A stretch of DNA of 36,491 nt from positions 1-36,491 of the forward strand of contig CANRDU010000014.1 in the NCBI GenBank assembly GCA_947629445.1, given 5' to 3'. Origin of the DNA: an uncultured Bacilli bacterium. Its GTDB lineage: Bacteria; Bacillota_I; Bacilli_A; RF39; UBA660. The notes beneath the pieces were generated by a model. It searched no databases and had not been told where the DNA came from. It saw nothing but the letters and a program-made list of their open reading frames with translations. Made by a program: the position numbers and the translations under genes. This document shows positions 16,084 through 24,493 of the stretch, in pieces (the stretch's first letter is position 1; each line of letters starts with the position of its first letter).

Positions 16084-16545
16084 ATGAAAATTATGAAAAA
16101 GTCACTTGGAAATCGTATCACGAAAAATAGTATGGAAGATTCTTGCTCTTCTACCTCTTTACAAACGTTATTTGGTAGAATTCGTTATCATTTTAAAAGA
16201 ATGGTTGGCATAGAAGAGGAAAGAGAGTATAAACCCGAAAAAGTAACTACTAAGATTTATACTGTGACTGTTGATCACATGGCAGATTGTGATTTCATTA
16301 ATATTTTAGTTATGAATGACTATATTGTAATTGCTAATTATAAGGATTTAAAACCAATGTCACAACAAATATTTGAAAGAAGATTATCACTTCTTTTATT
16401 ACAACAAGGTATTCGTTATCATAGAATAACGGATGGTGTACTGATCTGTGGGGCTGTGGGTGCCATTGATGAGGTTACAAATACTAATCAAAATAAAGGA
16501 ATGGCCAAAATATATTATTTAGATTCCTACCGTAAACAAGGTTAA
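16084..16545 (+). CDS. Possible SepF-fold (DUF552-like) protein
   Basis: 153 residues, not a standard family member. Residues 56-130 align without gaps to residues 38-112 of the SepF at 7725. NYKDL matches NLKRV, and HRITDGVLIC matches [10 protein letters not shown], with the same strand-helix-strand order. Identity is low and the SepF polymerisation glycines ([11 protein letters not shown]) are replaced by a Leu-rich run (RLSLLLLQQGI). The N-terminus has an amphipathic LQTLFGRIRYHFKRMVGI segment that could bind membrane, as SepF's does. A divergent SepF paralog, perhaps unable to polymerise, is the working idea. It has the GGAGGGG ribosome site and its own promoter. Confidence 0.45.
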   Translation: MKIMKKSLGNRITKNSMEDSCSSTSLQTLFGRIRYHFKRMVGIEEEREYKPEKVTTKIYTVTVDHMADCDFINILVMNDYIVIANYKDLKPMSQQIFERRLSLLLLQQGIRYHRITDGVLICGAVGAIDEVTNTNQNKGMAKIYYLDSYRKQG

Positions 16546-16585
16546 AAAAGAAATGATATACATAGTATTCGCTCTTTCTAATTTA

Positions 16586-16594
16586 TGATATAAT
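16586..16594 (+). promoter_or_regulatory. lspA promoter, extended -10
   Basis: TGA-TATAAT at 16586-16594, 16 nt before the lspA start codon, with the AGGTG ribosome site at 16600-16604; no clear -35. The leader must be very short. Confidence 0.5.
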
Positions 16595-16610
16595 AAATTA
16601 GGTGATGCCT

Positions 16611-17081
16611 ATGTATAAAAAAATGGCAGTGATAGGACTTTTAGGTGTAGCTATGGATCAATTCTTAAAATTTTTAGTGATTCATTTTATACCTTATCAA
16701 GAAGTAGTAGAAGTTATCTCTAACTTTTTTTATATTACCCACGTACGTAATGATGGGGCAGCTTGGAGTATTTTAGCGGGAAACGTATGGCTTTTTATAG
16801 TAATTGCGATTCTGGCCTTAATTGCTATATACTTTCTTTTTATCAAAGATAAAAATTTAAATCAGTATGAGAAAATTTTATGTCCTCTCTTGATGGGGGG
16901 AATTGTAGGAAACCTAATTGATAGAATTATCTATGGCTATGTGGTAGACTATCTATCTTTCATCATTATTGATTATGCCTTTCCTGTTTTTAATTTTGCT
17001 GATATTATGATTGTATGTTCAACGTTTGGATTATTGATACTATCTTTATGGGAGGAGCATTTATGCAAGAAATTAAAATAG
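16611..17081 (+). CDS. lspA: Lipoprotein signal peptidase
   Basis: 156 residues. ATG 16611 is chosen because AGGTG (16600-16604) is spaced for it; the earlier GTG 16602 and ATG 16605 lie within the ribosome site. Four membrane helices. Signature motifs are all present: MDQFLKFLV in helix 1, VRNDGAAWSI, GGIVGNLIDRIIYGYVVDYLSF with the first catalytic Asp, and FPVFNFADIMIVCS with the second. It removes signal peptides from diacylated prolipoproteins in the membrane. It overlaps rluD by 19 nt, the same lspA-ylyB pairing as in Bacillus, where both lie just downstream of ileS. Confidence 0.96.
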   Translation: MYKKMAVIGLLGVAMDQFLKFLVIHFIPYQEVVEVISNFFYITHVRNDGAAWSILAGNVWLFIVIAILALIAIYFLFIKDKNLNQYEKILCPLLMGGIVGNLIDRIIYGYVVDYLSFIIIDYAFPVFNFADIMIVCSTFGLLILSLWEEHLCKKLK

Positions 17082-17965
17082 AAGAAAATACCAATACAAG
17101 AATCGATACTTTTTTAGCGAATGCTCTTAATGTAAGTAGAAGTAAAGTTGCTAAAATGTTAAAAGAAAAATGCATTTTAGTCAATGGGAAGAAAGTAAAA
17201 CCAAGTTATCTCTTACAAAAAGACGATATTGTAACAGTATTGGAATATGAGGAAGATGCGATGAGTGCAGAACCAGAAGAGATACCTTTAGATATTGTCT
17301 ATGAAGATGATGATGTTTTAGTAGTTAATAAGGCAAATGGAGTTGTTGTTCATCCTGCTGTTGGTAATAATCATGGTACTTTAGTCAATGGACTTTTGTA
17401 TCACTCTCAAAATTTAAGTACGATTAATGGAGAGTTTAGACCAGGGATTGTCCACCGTATTGATGCTTATACAACGGGTCTTTTAATGGTTGCTAAAAAT
17501 GATGATGCTCATGCTATTTTGGCAAATCAGTTAATGGAAAAATCAACTACTCGTAAATACTGGGCATTGGTATGGGGCGTGATCCCTCACGATACTGGTA
17601 CTATCGATGCTCCTATTGGCAGAGATAAAAATGATAGAAAAAAGATGGCTGTAACATCTAGTAATAGTAAACATGCTATTACGCATTTTCGCGTTTTAAA
17701 ACGTTATAAAGAGGCAACTTTAATAGAGTGTATTCTAGAAACAGGAAGAACTCATCAAATTAGAGTGCACATGGATTATATTGGATATCCTATTGTGAAT
17801 GATCCTGTATATGGTAGGCGAAAATTAATTGATGATAGTGGACAATGTTTACATGCGAAAACACTGGGTTTTATCCATCCCAAAACAGGGGAATATATGG
17901 AATTTGACAGTGAACTTCCAGAATGTTTTTTAAATATTCAAAAAATGTTTGAAAACCAAGAATAA
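17063..17965 (+). CDS. rluD: RluD-type 23S rRNA pseudouridine synthase
   Basis: 300 residues from ATG 17063 behind GGGAGGAG; a longer reading from 17015 is only the lspA overlap. N-terminal S4 RNA-binding domain at about 10-70 (RIDTFLANALNVSRSKVAKMLKEKCILVNGK), then the RluA-family catalytic domain. The catalytic motif HRIDAYTTGLLMVAK is at 131-145, with Asp134 as the nucleophile, and ETGRTHQIRVHMDYIGYPIVND is the conserved core. It makes pseudouridines in helix 69 of 23S rRNA if it is a true RluD; the Bacillus counterpart next to lspA is ylyB. No terminator is visible after it. Confidence 0.9.
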   Translation: MQEIKIEENTNTRIDTFLANALNVSRSKVAKMLKEKCILVNGKKVKPSYLLQKDDIVTVLEYEEDAMSAEPEEIPLDIVYEDDDVLVVNKANGVVVHPAVGNNHGTLVNGLLYHSQNLSTINGEFRPGIVHRIDAYTTGLLMVAKNDDAHAILANQLMEKSTTRKYWALVWGVIPHDTGTIDAPIGRDKNDRKKMAVTSSNSKHAITHFRVLKRYKEATLIECILETGRTHQIRVHMDYIGYPIVNDPVYGRRKLIDDSGQCLHAKTLGFIHPKTGEYMEFDSELPECFLNIQKMFENQE

Positions 17966-17966
17966 C

Positions 17967-17995
17967 TTTACTAATATTAAAAAATATATTACAAT
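17967..17995 (+). promoter_or_regulatory. Rhomboid gene promoter
   Basis: TTTACT (17967-17972), 17-nt spacer, TACAAT (17990-17995), just after the rluD stop. Confidence 0.5.
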
Positions 17996-18011
17996 ATAGG
18001 TGGTGACGAAA

Positions 18012-19178
18012 GTGAATATAACATTAAATAAAAATGATGAAATTGTTATGAAATTAATCCATTATTTTATTACGGAGCAAGGGTATAATCCTATTGTTTT
18101 GCATGGAGCAAAAGACGAAATATGGCTTGAAAATTCGGAACAAGACTATCAGATAGTACGTATTGTTACCAATTATATTCATAATGATGAACAATTTGAC
18201 TTTGACATCTACCGTACTCAACAAATTATGAAAAGAATTAAGAAGAAGACATTTTCTTTTAAAATGAATGCCTTAAGTATTTTCATCAACTTGGGTGATA
18301 ATGTTCATTTACAGGAAAATGAAGTAGATAACATTGATTGTATTGAAATTAAAGAGATTGATGACCTTAAAAATTATGAATTTGTAACAGATTGTTTTCC
18401 TAATATTACAAAGATTGATAAAGTAACCGAAAAAGGTCTTGAGTTATTTATGAAATTGACAGAAGAAATTAACCAGAAGAATCAAGAAGATGCTATAAAG
18501 GCAGAAGATGTCTTCAGTAAAAAAAGACCAGTCATAACGTATGCTCTTTTAATTAGTAACTTTATTCTTTTTGTAGCGATGATTTTATTAGGTGCTAACA
18601 TATTTGAAGTAGATGCTGTAACCCTTTATAATTTTGGGGGACTTGTCAATTTTGAAACAATGGGAAGTTATACAGAACTTTACCGTTTAGTGACCAGTAT
18701 CTTTTTACATGGTGGGTTATTTCATTTCTTATTTAATATGTATGCTCTTTATATTATTGGACCACAACTAGAAAGTTTCTTTGGAAAAACGAAATATTTG
18801 TGTATTTATTTAGGCAGTGGTATTTTAGGAAATTTATTATCGATGTTGTTCCAAGATGCGTTTGTCGTGAGTGTAGGAGCAAGTGGTGCTATATTTGGAT
18901 TATTAGGTGCTCTTTTATACTTTGGATATCATTACCGTGTATATTTAGGAACCGTTATGAAATCACAAGTAATTCCTATTATTCTATTTAATTTAGCGCT
19001 CGGCTTATTTATTCCTGGAATTAATATCGCTGCTCACTTAGGTGGACTTTTTGCAGGATATTTGGTTGCAAAGATGGTAGGAGTAAAATACAAGAGTACG
19101 ACATCTGATCGAGTAAACGGCTTTGTTATGACCACTATATTTACGATATTTTTGGTATATATGAATTTTTTTCGTTAA
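18012..19178 (+). CDS. Rhomboid family intramembrane serine protease
   Basis: 388 residues from GTG 18012; AGGTGGTGA at 17998-18006 is its ribosome site, so the GTG codons at 18000 and 18003 are rejected. An N-terminal soluble domain of about 165 residues is followed by six or seven membrane helices. Catalytic elements: the FHFLFNMYALYIIGP segment with the family His/Asn, Ser291 in GASGAIFG and His342 in HLGGLFAGY. It cleaves membrane-spanning substrates inside the bilayer. Layout is like Bacillus YqgP/GluP in having a cytosolic N-terminal domain, but the C-terminal TPR of YqgP is absent. The substrate is unknown; its own promoter and terminator make it monocistronic. Confidence 0.9.
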   Translation: MNITLNKNDEIVMKLIHYFITEQGYNPIVLHGAKDEIWLENSEQDYQIVRIVTNYIHNDEQFDFDIYRTQQIMKRIKKKTFSFKMNALSIFINLGDNVHLQENEVDNIDCIEIKEIDDLKNYEFVTDCFPNITKIDKVTEKGLELFMKLTEEINQKNQEDAIKAEDVFSKKRPVITYALLISNFILFVAMILLGANIFEVDAVTLYNFGGLVNFETMGSYTELYRLVTSIFLHGGLFHFLFNMYALYIIGPQLESFFGKTKYLCIYLGSGILGNLLSMLFQDAFVVSVGASGAIFGLLGALLYFGYHYRVYLGTVMKSQVIPIILFNLALGLFIPGINIAAHLGGLFAGYLVAKMVGVKYKSTTSDRVNGFVMTTIFTIFLVYMNFFR

Positions 19179-19208
19179 TAAAGTGTCCAATTTAATGTCA
19201 AATAAAAG

Positions 19209-19237
19209 AAAAAGAAGTCGATTAGATTTCTTTTTTT
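19209..19237 (+). terminator. Rhomboid gene terminator
   Basis: AAAAAGAAGTC / GATTTCTTTTT (one G-U), loop GATTA, T-run. Confidence 0.75.
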
Positions 19238-19246
19238 GTTAGTAAA

Positions 19247-19255
19247 TGATACACT
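19247..19255 (+). promoter_or_regulatory. Promoter of the tail-anchored protein gene, extended -10
   Basis: TGA-TACACT at 19247-19255; no clear -35. Confidence 0.4.
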
Positions 19256-19280
19256 TGAGTAAAGTAAGATGGGTGATACT

Positions 19281-20324
19281 ATGGATGAAAAATTAAAAAA
19301 GGAAGAACCAGAAAAAAAAGAAGAAACGTCTAAGGAAGAGCAAAAGAAAAGTGTTGCAGCAGTTTATGGAATTTCTCTTGCGGATATAGAAGAAGTCCAT
19401 TTAGATAATGGAAAAGAGTTTTTTAAGTTTTATGATGCCAATACTCGTAGTTTAAAAATGATTGAAAATCGTAAAGAAGATTTTAATATTAGTCAACAAT
19501 TTAAAAGTATTCAACAATCACTATCTTCTTCTCAAGGAAAAGATGAAGCTTCGAATGCGAGAGAAGTTTTTAATCATCAGTTGCGTTATCAAAATGTAGA
19601 ACTTCTTTTAATTCCTGTTCGTGAATTAAATGCTAACCGTTCTGCATATCGCTACTTATTTAATGGATTAGATGAAGGAGTTAAAAAAGCGGTAAGAGTC
19701 CTTTTAGAAAATATGGATTTTTTAGATTTGGAATATATTAATGTAGAAAATGCAATGGGAATTGATAAGAATCATCGCGTAATTACCGCTCAATATAATT
19801 ATCAAACAGGAAGATGCGAACTGAAGGCTGCTGAAGTTCGTAACTACGACAATCAGAAGATGAGTACTAATGACGCAGAATATTCTTTTGATATTACCGA
19901 TGAAGAGATTGATGCTGTCATTGAAGATATTGACGTTACTTCTGATACTCCAAGTATTGTACCACAAGAAGAAATACAGGGTACGGAGAAGAAAACGACG
20001 GTTCCGAATAGATCTATTCGTGGTCGAAATGTCAACATCCATTTTGCCCTACAAGCTTATCAATATCCTGAAATTATTGAACGTAGTGAGATGTCAGATT
20101 ATGATAAAATGATGTATCGGGCAATTATTCGAGGTATTGCTAGAAAAATGGCGAAGGCTCGTGGACTCACCCATAATAAACAATATGTATATACCAAACC
20201 AAATGCTAATAAAAATGGTTCACAAGCAGCTTTTGTAGATTCTATTTGGCTTGTTCTTTTAGCAGGAATAATGAGTGGAGTAGCAGTCACCATGACATTT
20301 TTAATGATTAAGGATTTATTTTAA
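19281..20324 (+). CDS. Unknown tail-anchored protein
   Basis: 347 residues from ATG 19281 (GGGTGAT close upstream); ATG 19269 would add MGDT and is possible. I do not recognise a family. A highly charged Lys/Glu N-terminus (about 1-25) leads into a predicted cytosolic mixed alpha/beta region to about 200. An acidic stretch near 205-220 follows (ITDEEIDAVIEDIDVTSD), then a basic region at 240-310. A single hydrophobic helix at the very C-terminus (about 322-342, WLVLLAGIMSGVAVTMTFLMI) leaves only a few residues after it. That is a tail anchor, with the bulk of the protein in the cytosol. It is monocistronic. Confidence 0.75.
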   Translation: MDEKLKKEEPEKKEETSKEEQKKSVAAVYGISLADIEEVHLDNGKEFFKFYDANTRSLKMIENRKEDFNISQQFKSIQQSLSSSQGKDEASNAREVFNHQLRYQNVELLLIPVRELNANRSAYRYLFNGLDEGVKKAVRVLLENMDFLDLEYINVENAMGIDKNHRVITAQYNYQTGRCELKAAEVRNYDNQKMSTNDAEYSFDITDEEIDAVIEDIDVTSDTPSIVPQEEIQGTEKKTTVPNRSIRGRNVNIHFALQAYQYPEIIERSEMSDYDKMMYRAIIRGIARKMAKARGLTHNKQYVYTKPNANKNGSQAAFVDSIWLVLLAGIMSGVAVTMTFLMIKDLF

Positions 20325-20346
20325 AGACTTTTTATAAGTCTTTTTT
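20323..20346 (+). terminator. Terminator of the tail-anchored protein gene
   Basis: AAAGACTT / AAGTCTTT, 5-nt loop TTTAT, then T-run; the stop codon overlaps the stem. Confidence 0.8.
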
Positions 20347-20369
20347 ATTATTATAAAAAGAATCTGTTT

Positions 20370-20747
20370 TTAGATATTTGGATTTTCAATATCTGCAATC
20401 GTCTCAGTACCAGAAAGAGTTACGACATAAAGGGCAATAATAGCGGAAATAATGGTTAGAATAGAAGCAGTAATTTGTAGTTCATCACTTTTGGTATCTC
20501 CGTTTCTAGCTCTTTTTATTTCATAAAAGCGATAATTGATATAGAGAAATAAAATACCTATCAATAATATGAGAATACGATTAATATAAGTGAGAGTTAA
20601 ACTATTTTTATTGGATAATAATTTGGATCTACCTTGAGTACCTCGTTTTTGATTATAAGTAATTAAAATAGCCAGGATAGTAGTAATTAGGGTAATCGCA
20701 AGACCAAACAGCTGGTAGTTTATGTATTTTATTTCTTCTTTTTTCAT
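20370..20747 (-). CDS. Small integral membrane protein, unknown
   Basis: 125 residues with three predicted membrane helices: about 12-31 (LFGLAITLITTILAILIT), 54-72 (INRILILLIGILFLYIN) and 92-109 (ITASILTIISAIIALYVV). A Lys/Arg-rich loop joins the first two. The positive-inside rule puts the N-terminal loops in the cytosol. No family is recognised. It is on the minus strand between two plus-strand units. No Shine-Dalgarno is visible before ATG 20747; TATATT lies about 5 nt upstream, so a leaderless transcript is conceivable. The clear membrane pattern supports a real gene despite the weak start signals. Confidence 0.6.
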   Translation of the reverse strand: MKKEEIKYINYQLFGLAITLITTILAILITYNQKRGTQGRSKLLSNKNSLTLTYINRILILLIGILFLYINYRFYEIKRARNGDTKSDELQITASILTIISAIIALYVVTLSGTETIADIENPNI

Positions 20748-20801
20748 AGTAAAATATATGACTTAAAAGTGAGTTATACCTATATATTCTAAGGTTTTTA
20801 T

Positions 20802-20820
20802 GTTATAATTTAGGAGGTGA
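20802..20820 (+). promoter_or_regulatory. lepA promoter and ribosome site
   Basis: Extended -10 TGT-TATAAT (20801-20809), no clear -35, followed at once by AGGAGGTGA (20812-20820) 7 nt before the ATG. The 5' leader must be very short. Confidence 0.55.
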
Positions 20821-20827
20821 AACCTAT

Positions 20828-22630
20828 ATGCAAGAGAACATGAGAAATTTTTCTATTATCGCCCATATTGATCACGGTAAAAGTACTTTAGCCGATCGGA
20901 TTCTAGAAGCTACTGGGGCGATAACAGAAAGAGAAAAACAAGAACAATTATTGGATAATATGGATATAGAACGGGAACGGGGAATTACAATCAAATTGAA
21001 TGCTGTTCAATTAAACTATCAGTACGAGGGAGTAAATTATCTACTCCATTTAATCGATACCCCAGGACATGTTGATTTTACTTATGAAGTATCTAGATCT
21101 TTAGCAGCTTGTGAGGGGGCTCTCTTAGTAGTAGATGCAGCTCAGGGAATTGAAGCCCAAACCCTTGCGAATCTCTATCAAGCTCTAGATAATCATTTAA
21201 CAATTATTCCCGTTATTAATAAAATTGATTTACCAAATGCGGATATAGAACGAGTCAAAAAAGAATTAATGGACACTATCGGCTTTGAAGAAAATGAAAT
21301 TCTTTTAGTAAGCGCCAAAACGGGAGTTGGTATTCCTGAACTATTAAAAGCGATTATCGAACGAATTCCTGCTCCCAAAGGAAAGAAAGAAGAAACTTTA
21401 CAAGCATTAATTTTTGATAGTTACTATGATTCTTATCGCGGTATTGTTGCGCTGATTAGAGTAGTAAATGGTCATTTAAAAATAGGAGATCATATTAAAA
21501 TGATGGCAACAGATGCTACTTATGAAGTCGTAGAACTTGGTATTCATAATCCTTATGAGAAAAAAGTATCAGAGTTACAAACAGGCGAAGTAGGCTATTT
21601 ATGTGCTAGTATTAAAAGTATTGAAGATGTAAAAGTAGGAGATACCGTTACTTTAGAAGATAGACCAGCACTTCAGCCTTTAGAGGGATATAAGCCAATG
21701 AAACCAATGGTCTTTTGTGGAATTTATCCTGTAGAATCTAGTCGTTATCCAGAACTACGAGAGGCTTTAGAAAAATTAAAATTAAATGATGCCTCTCTCC
21801 AATTTGAACCAGAGACCTCTCAAGCATTGGGATTTGGTTTTCGCTGTGGCTTTTTAGGACTTCTTCATATGGAAATTATTGAAGAGAGAATTGAAAGAGA
21901 ATTTAATATTGATTTAATTGCTACTAGTCCATCTGTTATTTATGAAGTGGAACTGACAGATAAGAGTGTAGTGATGGTAGATAGTCCTTCTAAAATGCCA
22001 GAGCGACAGAGAATAGCGAACATTAAAGAGCCATATATTCGAACCAGTATTTTTGTTCCTAGTATTTATATCGGTTCTATTATGGAACTTTGTCAAAATA
22101 AAAGAGGTAATTATATTTCTATGGAATACTTAGATACTACCCGTGTCAACATTCACTATGAATTACCTTTATCCGAAATTGTATATGATTTTTTTGATAA
22201 GTTAAAATCTTATACAAAAGGATATGCTTCTTTTGACTATGAAATGATTGGATATCAAAAATCAGACTTGGTTAAAATGGATATTTTATTAAACGGAGAT
22301 TTAGTAGATGCCTTTAGCATGATTGTTCATCGGGATTTTGCCTATAATCGTGGAAAAGCAATTGTGGAAAGCCTTCGTAAATTGATTCCAAGACAACAAT
22401 TTGAAATTCCTATTCAAGCGGTCATTGGAACAAAAGCAATTGCTCGTGCCGATATCAAAGCTGTTCGAAAGAATGTCTTAGCAAAGTGTTATGGGGGAGA
22501 TGTATCCCGTAAACGAAAATTATTAGAAAAGCAAAAAGAAGGTAAAAAGAGAATGAAAATGGTTGGTAGTGTAGAGGTACCACAAGAAGCGTTTTTAGCG
22601 GTTCTTAGTATGGATGAAGTAGGTGATTAA
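20828..22630 (+). CDS. lepA: Elongation factor 4 (LepA)
   Basis: 600 residues, the normal LepA length. GTPase motifs: G1 AHIDHGKST at 12-20, switch [10 protein letters not shown]3 DTPGHVDF, G4 NKID. EF-G-like domains II, III and V follow. The LepA-specific C-terminal domain ends with the [29 protein letters not shown] segment, which distinguishes it from EF-G. It is a ribosome-associated GTPase linked to back-translocation and to initiation or 30S assembly. It heads an operon with an HTH regulator, hemW and a TraB-like gene; lepA-hemW adjacency is Bacillus-like but the regulator between them is not. Confidence 0.97.
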   Translation: MQENMRNFSIIAHIDHGKSTLADRILEATGAITEREKQEQLLDNMDIERERGITIKLNAVQLNYQYEGVNYLLHLIDTPGHVDFTYEVSRSLAACEGALLVVDAAQGIEAQTLANLYQALDNHLTIIPVINKIDLPNADIERVKKELMDTIGFEENEILLVSAKTGVGIPELLKAIIERIPAPKGKKEETLQALIFDSYYDSYRGIVALIRVVNGHLKIGDHIKMMATDATYEVVELGIHNPYEKKVSELQTGEVGYLCASIKSIEDVKVGDTVTLEDRPALQPLEGYKPMKPMVFCGIYPVESSRYPELREALEKLKLNDASLQFEPETSQALGFGFRCGFLGLLHMEIIEERIEREFNIDLIATSPSVIYEVELTDKSVVMVDSPSKMPERQRIANIKEPYIRTSIFVPSIYIGSIMELCQNKRGNYISMEYLDTTRVNIHYELPLSEIVYDFFDKLKSYTKGYASFDYEMIGYQKSDLVKMDILLNGDLVDAFSMIVHRDFAYNRGKAIVESLRKLIPRQQFEIPIQAVIGTKAIARADIKAVRKNVLAKCYGGDVSRKRKLLEKQKEGKKRMKMVGSVEVPQEAFLAVLSMDEVGD

Positions 22631-22633
22631 CAA

Positions 22634-23395
22634 ATGGAAAGAAGACCACAGGATATTGTCGTGGAATACTTTGTAACTCATCCCACGGCTACGAATATCG
22701 AAATCAGTGAAAATACAGGCATATCTAAGTCCTCTGTACAAAGATATTTAGCGAATCCAGATATTGGTAATATTGAAATACCAAGTACAGGAAGAATAAT
22801 TGCAGAACAAATTAAATTGAATACGGTCAAAGGAAGACAAAAAGGTGGTAGAAATACTTTTCAAACGCATACACCTATTAGAAATGAAATAGGACAAATT
22901 GTAGGAACACAAAAAGATAGTCAACCAATCGATAAAGAAGAATTAAAAAAGCAAGATATTATGGTTATTTTAAATTGTTTTAGTCATCATCCAACTTATA
23001 CCATGGATCAACTTGCTGCCGAATTATCTGGAGTAAAAATTCATAGTACTGGTAGAACTTATACGGCAGATTATGTCTATCGTTGTTTGAATGATTCTCG
23101 TATCGAAGAACTAATCGGTCCTTTATTAGCATCCGCTATATCTGCCCGATTGGATGCTAATCGTTATGGTATTTTGCGCAAACTCGATGGATTATGGGGA
23201 GCTGAATTTTTCGAGCAAGCAGGACTAACAGAACAAGAGATAGCCGTATTAGATTATCGTTTTACACCAGATGGAATTCATTCCTCTGAAGCAGCTGCTC
23301 ACCATTTCGGCGTATCAAAGACAACTATTAATAATATTGAAAATAAGGCCGTAGAAAAATTAAAGGCTTATCAAGAAAGAATGAAAGAAATGTGA
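22634..23395 (+). CDS. Multi-HTH DNA-binding regulator (SpoIIID-like N-terminus)
   Basis: 253 residues. Three helix-turn-helix units are visible. The first at about 18-40 (ATNIEISENTGISKSSVQRYL) is followed by a basic GRQKGGRN segment, similar in spacing to SpoIIID. The second at about 115-150 (HPTYTMDQLAAELS ... TADYVYRCLND) looks like a diverged copy of the first; both begin D-I-x-V and contain THPTAT/HHPTYT. The third at about 197-245 (LTEQEIAVLDYRF ... SSEAAAHHFGVSKTTINNIE) is sigma region-4-like. It should be a transcription factor, target unknown. AGGTGAT of its ribosome site overlaps the lepA stop, and its own stop overlaps hemW by 4 nt, so it is an operon member. Confidence 0.7.
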   Translation: MERRPQDIVVEYFVTHPTATNIEISENTGISKSSVQRYLANPDIGNIEIPSTGRIIAEQIKLNTVKGRQKGGRNTFQTHTPIRNEIGQIVGTQKDSQPIDKEELKKQDIMVILNCFSHHPTYTMDQLAAELSGVKIHSTGRTYTADYVYRCLNDSRIEELIGPLLASAISARLDANRYGILRKLDGLWGAEFFEQAGLTEQEIAVLDYRFTPDGIHSSEAAAHHFGVSKTTINNIENKAVEKLKAYQERMKEM

Positions 23396-24492
23396 TTACT
23401 TCTGCTTATATTCATATTCCTTTTTGTAAAACCATTTGTTCCTATTGCGATTTTTGTAAATATTATTATAGAAAAGAGCAGATTATACCTTATTTAGATT
23501 CTTTGCAAAAAGAAATAAAAGAAAGATACCAAGGAGAGGTTTTAAAAACAATTTATGTGGGAGGAGGCACTCCTAGTTCTTTATCCTTAGAAGAACTTAC
23601 CCATTTATTAGAAATTCTTTCTATCTTTTCTAAGGAGGATAATTATGAATATACCGTGGAATGTAATATTGAAAATATTACGGAAGAGAAGGTATCTTTA
23701 CTTGCCAAATTTGGGGTTAATCGTATTAGTTTAGGAGTTCAAACCTTTCAAGAAAAGTATTTACATTTTTTAAATAGGAAACATACGAAACAGGAAGTTT
23801 TTACAAAAATTCAAATGATCAAAAAGTATATTGCTAATATTAATGTTGATTTAATATATGCAATACCCGGTGAGACGATAGAGGATTTAGAGGATGATTT
23901 AAATTGTCTTTTACAATTAGATATTCCCCATATTTCTACTTATTCTTTAATGATTGAAGAACATACACTACTTTATAATCAAAAGGTTGAAAACATTTCT
24001 GAAGAATTAGATGCAAAGATGTATGAATATATTGGTAGAAAACTAAAAGGATATAATCACTATGAAATTAGTAATTTTGCTCGTCCGGGATTTGAATCTA
24101 AACATAATCTTACTTACTGGAATAATTTAGAATATTATGGATTTGGTCTAGGAGCAAGTGGATATATAGGGGATATTCGCTATACGAATACGAGAAGTTT
24201 AGAACAGTATCAAAAAGGGAAAAGGGAATACCAAAAAGAGAAACTTTCTTTAAAAGAAAAGATGGAAAATGAATTTATATTGGGATTTCGGAAAAAAGAA
24301 GGAGTGTCTCTTTCTTCCTTTGAAAAAAAATATCATAAAAATCCTTTACAATGGGATTTTGTTCAAAAGTTATTACAGCAAGGATTATTGCAAAATCAAA
24401 AGGGGAATCTAATGATTCCGGAAAGATATTTTTATATTTCTAATGATATTTTATTACAATTTTTAGATGTAGCAGAAATGATAGAGGGGTAA
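23392..24492 (+). CDS. hemW: HemW-like radical SAM protein
   Basis: 366 residues starting at GTG 23392 (GTGA overlap with the regulator's stop). Radical SAM CxxxCxxC cluster motif CKTICSYC at 12-19, followed by DFC. A GGGTPSSL SAM-binding motif follows, then the HemW segments LGVQTFQEKYLHFLNRKHT and HYEISNFARPGFESKHNLTYW. A C-terminal winged-helix-like HemN_C domain is present. The lepA context and the sequence pattern fit HemW, a heme chaperone related to but distinct from coproporphyrinogen dehydrogenase HemN. No heme pathway genes are visible, so the acceptor is unknown. Confidence 0.9.
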   Translation: MITSAYIHIPFCKTICSYCDFCKYYYRKEQIIPYLDSLQKEIKERYQGEVLKTIYVGGGTPSSLSLEELTHLLEILSIFSKEDNYEYTVECNIENITEEKVSLLAKFGVNRISLGVQTFQEKYLHFLNRKHTKQEVFTKIQMIKKYIANINVDLIYAIPGETIEDLEDDLNCLLQLDIPHISTYSLMIEEHTLLYNQKVENISEELDAKMYEYIGRKLKGYNHYEISNFARPGFESKHNLTYWNNLEYYGFGLGASGYIGDIRYTNTRSLEQYQKGKREYQKEKLSLKEKMENEFILGFRKKEGVSLSSFEKKYHKNPLQWDFVQKLLQQGLLQNQKGNLMIPERYFYISNDILLQFLDVAEMIEG

Positions 24493-24493
24493 T

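Noticed and set aside
23392..24492. True oxygen-independent coproporphyrinogen oxidase (HemN)
   Set aside because: The length, lack of the HemN N-terminal part and the lepA context fit HemW better.
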